Assembly: GCA_009663005.1 (NCBI GenBank)
Contig: VIGQ01001825.1
Span: 1-10,000 of the forward strand
DNA from: Actinidia chinensis
Taxonomy: Eukaryota > Streptophyta > Magnoliopsida > Ericales > Actinidiaceae
DNA: 10,000 nucleotides
Direction: 5' to 3'
The notes under the pieces are model-generated. The model did not search any database. It had not been told where the DNA came from and worked only from the letters and a program-made list of their open reading frames with translations. Made by a program: the position numbers and the translations under genes. Shown piece by piece: positions 6,956 through 10,000 of this stretch; position 1 is the first letter of the stretch; each line of letters opens with the position of its first letter.

Positions 6956-7246
6956 CAACAACAAAAAACTTCCCAAAATGTAAAAAATAAAAACTTATTC
7001 GAGGTTAAAAAAGAAACTTACTTCCATCCAACAATTCACCGTGAGAAAAACAAAAGTAAAGGTTATAAAGTAATACTATTATGTTATAAAAAAATTAAAT
7101 ATTCTTTTTTTTTCCTCAAAATCTCAACTAATTTTTTTTATTGATAGGCCAGAGATAAAAGAAAAAAAAAAGAAAAATTTGTCCAAACTTTAAATATAAA
7201 AAAGCCTCAATTTGTTATTTTCGCCATAGGCCTGGAATAGACTTGG

Positions 7247-7256
7247 GCCACGTGGC
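7247..7256. promoter_or_regulatory. Perfect 10-bp G-box palindrome GCCACGTGGC
   Basis: GCCACGTGGC is a perfect 10-bp palindrome with a CACGTG core, a strong consensus for plant bZIP binding. The open frame that follows it (about 7243-7455) is T-rich low-complexity sequence without a recognisable domain, so no target gene can be named. Confidence 0.35.
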
Positions 7257-7264
7257 TCCACGAG

Positions 7265-7930
7265 TAAAGTTTGAAGATAATATTATGGCAATGATTTTTA
7301 AAGTATTCATCTTATGTTACTTTAGTTTTTTATGTACTAATTTTCTCAATTTTATTTCTAATTACATACAATTAAGTTTACTAATTACATATATTATATT
7401 TTTTTATTATAAAAACAGGGTATTGTTTTTTTATTTTGTAAAATTCTTTCATTAAAAAACCTAAAAATTTAAGATTCCTTTTTATAATAAGAAAACCTAG
7501 AATAAAAATGACTCGATTAGAAAAAGACAACATAAAATTTAATTAGATGCATTAGAAAGAGATTTTAAAAATTGTTATAATAACCAAAGCAACCATATAA
7601 AGTAATATTTTACGAACTCATTAGTATGGTTTATCCAAAATATGAAAAAACTTTGAATGATTCATCACATTAATAATCCCAAAGAAACTAAAAGCCCAAA
7701 ATCCTCACGAAATTTTGAACGAAATCATTAATGTGTCGTTGAGGGGATTTGAATAAATTATTTGTATGACTAGTTCATCATTTTTTAGAAAGTCACACAT
7801 TTTTATGAATTACATGAGTCAGCCCTACACATTGACGCGGATTATTCGCGTTGAATATTTTATTATTAATTTAAGAGATAATGTATTTTATACAATGTAT
7901 TAATTATGCATACTTACATGTGGCGAAATT
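7265..7930. other. AT-rich stretch, no gene
   Basis: Nothing codes convincingly here. The 70-codon plus-strand frame overlapping 7243-7455 is mostly F, Y, I and L from T-rich DNA. A small hairpin, ACGCG-GATTATT-CGCGT (7835-7851), is the only GC-containing structure noticed. Confidence 0.35.
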
Positions 7931-7931
7931 C

Positions 7932-7959
7932 ATATTTTTGTGAAATTTCATAAAAATAT
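7932..7959. repeat. 28-bp near-perfect palindrome
   Basis: From 7933 the plus strand reads TATTTTTGTGAAATTTCA then TAAAAATA to 7958. All but one of the 13 base pairs match (the odd one is G opposite T), and the outer A/T at 7932 and 7959 extend it. It may form a cruciform or simply be chance in AT-rich DNA. Confidence 0.6.
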
Positions 7960-8192
7960 ATTATCCTTGACATTGCACTTTTTTTTTTTATGAAAAATAA
8001 AAATTAAACATATATCAAGTTAGAGATTGCAAGCAATTCCTTTTGTATTCTTCTAATATTAAATCTTACAATTTGGCAAGGTTCTCTTATCTACTTAAAT
8101 TTCTTTTCCCTTTTCTTAATGGAAAAAAGAATAAATTATTTTACCTAACCAATGCTTTTTCATTTTGGTGAAGTAAATTTAGGGTTGTCTAA

Positions 8193-8407
8193 TAATCCGT
8201 TTGGCAACAGTTTTTTCCCTTGATTTTTTTGGCTTAAAATAAGCAAAAAAAAACAATCAGAGTTAGCTTTTTTACTTTTCTATTTTTGATTTTTTTGCTT
8301 AGTTTTAGCTAAAGAAAAATTACAAAAATCAAAAAATCAAAAAATCTTGACCTTTTTAATATCAAACTTAAAAAAAGCTTGACTTTTAAGTATTACCAAA
8401 CGGAGCC
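8193..8407. mobile_element. Tourist-like MITE, 215 bp
   Basis: The left part reads TAATCCGTTTGGCAACAGTT and the reverse complement of the right part reads GGCTCCGTTTGGTAATACTT. They share the CCGTTTGG core and most of the bases after it. TAA occurs immediately before the left end (8190-8192) and immediately after the right end (8408-8410), matching the 3-bp TAA/TTA target duplication of PIF/Harbinger-derived Tourist MITEs. The interior is T- and A-rich with partly complementary halves (GATTTTTTTGG..., then CAAAAATCAAAAAATC) and has no open frame. The first bases of the left end are mutated relative to the right end. Confidence 0.6.
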
Positions 8408-8410
8408 TAA

Positions 8411-9005
8411 GACTAAGTTTGATGCGGTGGAAAATACAGAAAAGAGAAAACAATGAACAGTTCATACTTCCAGTACAACCCCCTGATCAGCATCATGGTT
8501 AGAGGGCTTCTATTTTTCTAAATTGTTCCGTTTAATTTGCCTCAATTTGTTGAATTTGACTCCTCTCATCGAGTTTTATCCAAAGCACCTGAAGTGCACT
8601 GCGCAATCAAAAAATTCTAACCGCAAAGAAGTTGAAGAGCTAATTGATTCTTGATAATGTTTCATGGCTAAATTGATTATTGATAATTGATGTGCGAAAA
8701 ACAAGTCAAAAATTAATTATCCTGTTTGGCCTATTTTGTTTTCGATATTTTTTAGCTAATTTGATTTTTTTTTATTTTTAGCATTTTTTTTAAAAAAATT
8801 AAATAATAAATTTTATTTCTCATAAAAAAAATATGCAGGCAAACTAAGGCTCTATTTGTGATAAAAATATTTTTTTCGTCTTTAGTAATTTTTTTTAAAT
8901 TGAATGAAATCTTTTACATGTTTGGAATCTTTTTGTCAAAAAAAATTAAAAAATATAAAATTTAATTAAACAGTAAATTTTTTTTACTAAATACATGCAA
9001 TCTCA
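8411..9005. other. AT-rich stretch with a 28-bp tandem pair, no gene
   Basis: A two-copy tandem repeat of GCTAATTGATTCTTGATAAT type starts at 8639 and 8667, 28 bp apart, with several differences. At about 8849, GGCTCTATTTGTGATAAAA resembles a decayed version of the GGCTCCGTTTGGTAAT end of the MITE at 8193-8407, but no partner end was found. Nothing looks protein-coding. Confidence 0.35.
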
Positions 9006-9009
9006 AAAA

Positions 9010-9285
9010 TCAAAAGCAAGTAAATAATATAAATTCTCACCGGCAAAAAGTCCTCCACCGAAAGGGCAATCTCTAGTCGACACTATCACCGCCAAAACGC
9101 CGTTTCGTTACTGGCCTACATAACTCTACCTCGTGATCGGCATGTGGTCTCGTGTGCCTGACCATCATCTCTTCTCATCTTCCTCCATCAATCGAACGAC
9201 GAATCGAAACGGCGTGAAAATTCGAGTGATGCACAGTTCCGGAATGCTAATCAGCAAAAAGAAGTAGTCGATCGCGAAGAGGACT
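9010..9285. other. GC-richer island with 11-bp inverted repeat
   Basis: This block has more G/C and CpG than its flanks. ACGCCGTTTCG at 9097-9107 and its exact reverse complement CGAAACGGCGT at 9205-9215 form an 11-bp inverted repeat about 100 bp apart. CATCATCTCTTCTCATCTTC (from 9163) followed by short ATG frames resembles a plant 5' leader, but the only ATG frames here are tiny (for example MHSSGMLISKKK). It could be a remnant of a promoter/leader or another decayed element. No gene is claimed. Confidence 0.3.
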
Positions 9286-9470
9286 GTTTTTTTTTTTAAT
9301 AGAGTTCATTTATGTAAAAAAATAGATTTCATGAATAACCTATCTCTTTCACCACCAACACCACTCAAACCAACTACAGCCTCTTGATGAAAACCTCAAT
9401 TTGGTCGCACCAATCTGATCAGACGGCTCAGATCATCCAATTTATTGTCATTTTTATTTACTTTAAAGAA

Positions 9471-9644
9471 TAATGATTGGTACACACAAATTTTATTATT
9501 TTACAAATAAGTGAGACCCGTCTTAATTAGAATTTTAAGAAAAACATGAAAATTCTAAATAGGACAGGTTCCACTTATTTTGTAAAAAAATAAAAAATAA
9601 ATATATCTTGTATATACCAAAATATAGGTGTGTACATGTCACTA
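9471..9644. mobile_element. Hairpin MITE, 174 bp
   Basis: The ends TAATGATTGGTACACAC (9471) and, from the reverse complement of the right end at 9644, TAGTGACATGTACACAC agree at most positions. The inner arms 9491-9536 and 9549-9594 are almost complementary: AATTCTAA, CACTTATTT and GTAAAA blocks match with a few substitutions and one indel. They leave a loop of only about 12 bases, so nearly the whole element can fold on itself. TA flanks at both ends would fit a TA duplication, but since TA is part of the terminal sequence this is ambiguous. No coding frame is present. Superfamily is uncertain. Confidence 0.7.
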
Positions 9645-10000
9645 TCGTACTTCAAATTCACGGGTATCCTTTTGCGGAGCAACCAAAAAACCGTGTAAAG
9701 GGGCCCCGCATTAGAACGGTCTCTCTCTTCTTCTCCAAAAACTCTGTGACTGATTCTCATTTGCAAACTCCTAACCCTAAACTCTAAATATGATTACCCA
9801 CAACACCAAAAAATTATGTTTATTGGGTAATTTTATTTACATGGACAGATCTAATGGTCAGATCCTAATCAGATCCCCATCGTGTTTTTTGTTGTTGTGT
9901 GCGTCCGTTTTTTGTTTTTTGCGTTTTTGTCGTTTTTTTTATGGTTTTTTTGTTTCTTTTTTTTCGGTCTACCTTCTGTTCTCGTCTTTTGTTTTCTGCT
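9645..10000 (+). other. Promoter-like sequence then T/G-rich tail
   Basis: GGGGCCCC (9700-9707), a pyrimidine tract TCTCTCTTCTTCTCC (9721-9735 region) and a telo-box-like AACCCTAA (9773-9780) occur in an order seen in some plant promoters of housekeeping genes. An ATG at 9789 opens a frame that stays open to the window edge, but from about 9885 the DNA is T/G-rich and poor in A, so stop codons are unlikely by composition and the peptide is mainly F, L, S and V. A gene starting here is possible but not supported. Confidence 0.2.

Noticed and set aside
9575..9766. 63-codon minus-strand frame
   Set aside because: It overlaps the right arm of the hairpin MITE and unrelated flank, so it cannot be one coding unit.
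9773..9790. Interstitial telomere repeat
   Set aside because: Only about one and a half CCCTAAA-like units are present; at most this is a telo-box motif.

Overview
The window looks like non-coding nuclear DNA from a flowering plant. It is strongly AT-rich and full of A/T runs. It holds no intact protein-coding gene I can defend. The plant assignment rests on sequence families: a broken piece of a brassinosteroid-type cytochrome P450 (CYP90A/CPD-like), a FAR1/MULE-type transposase remnant, a hAT element with plant-style TAG..TG ends, a tRNA-Pro-like sequence, and MITEs with the plant-typical CCGTTTGG and GGTACACAC end motifs. The species cannot be told from the sequence.

Layout. Positions 1-1630 are AT-rich and without genes; they contain a 27-bp minisatellite (407-543) and a run of 15 G (617-631). 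Positions 1631-2271 form a 641-bp non-autonomous hAT-like element with matching inverted ends. Inside it lies a decayed tRNA-Pro(CGG)-like sequence on the minus strand, plus a second, internally deleted copy of the same cassette. Next come a fragment of an ACCGG-rich dispersed repeat (2357-2519) and, directly abutting it, a frameshifted and partly duplicated CYP90A exon piece on the minus strand (2520-2724). TG-rich imperfect repeats (2833-2993) lead into a purine tract and a long pyrimidine/T-rich tract (to about 3300).

Positions 3724-3952 carry one exon of a FAR1-domain/MULE-type gene on the plus strand, preceded by a good splice acceptor and broken by a stop and a frameshift. From 3955 to 5240 there is AT-rich DNA with faint LTR-retrotransposon character but no domain. 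A GC-richer, exon- or UTR-like island lies at 5270-5690, identity unknown. Three roughly 80-bp tandem units follow (5754-6001), then a long AT-rich stretch with small repeats, two G-box palindromes and a MITE-like fragment near 6786.

The right part holds a Tourist-like MITE (8193-8407) with TAA duplications, a small GC-rich island (9010-9285), and a hairpin MITE (9471-9644) whose arms are nearly complementary. The last 350 bases are promoter-like at best and end in T/G-rich low-complexity sequence.

Nothing here works together as a pathway. The common thread is turnover: nested transposons, captured or stranded gene pieces, and local tandem duplication. The most informative items are the duplicated CYP90A fragment next to a repeat, the tRNA-like cassette nested in the hAT element, the FAR1/MULE exon remnant, and the near-perfect hairpin MITE.
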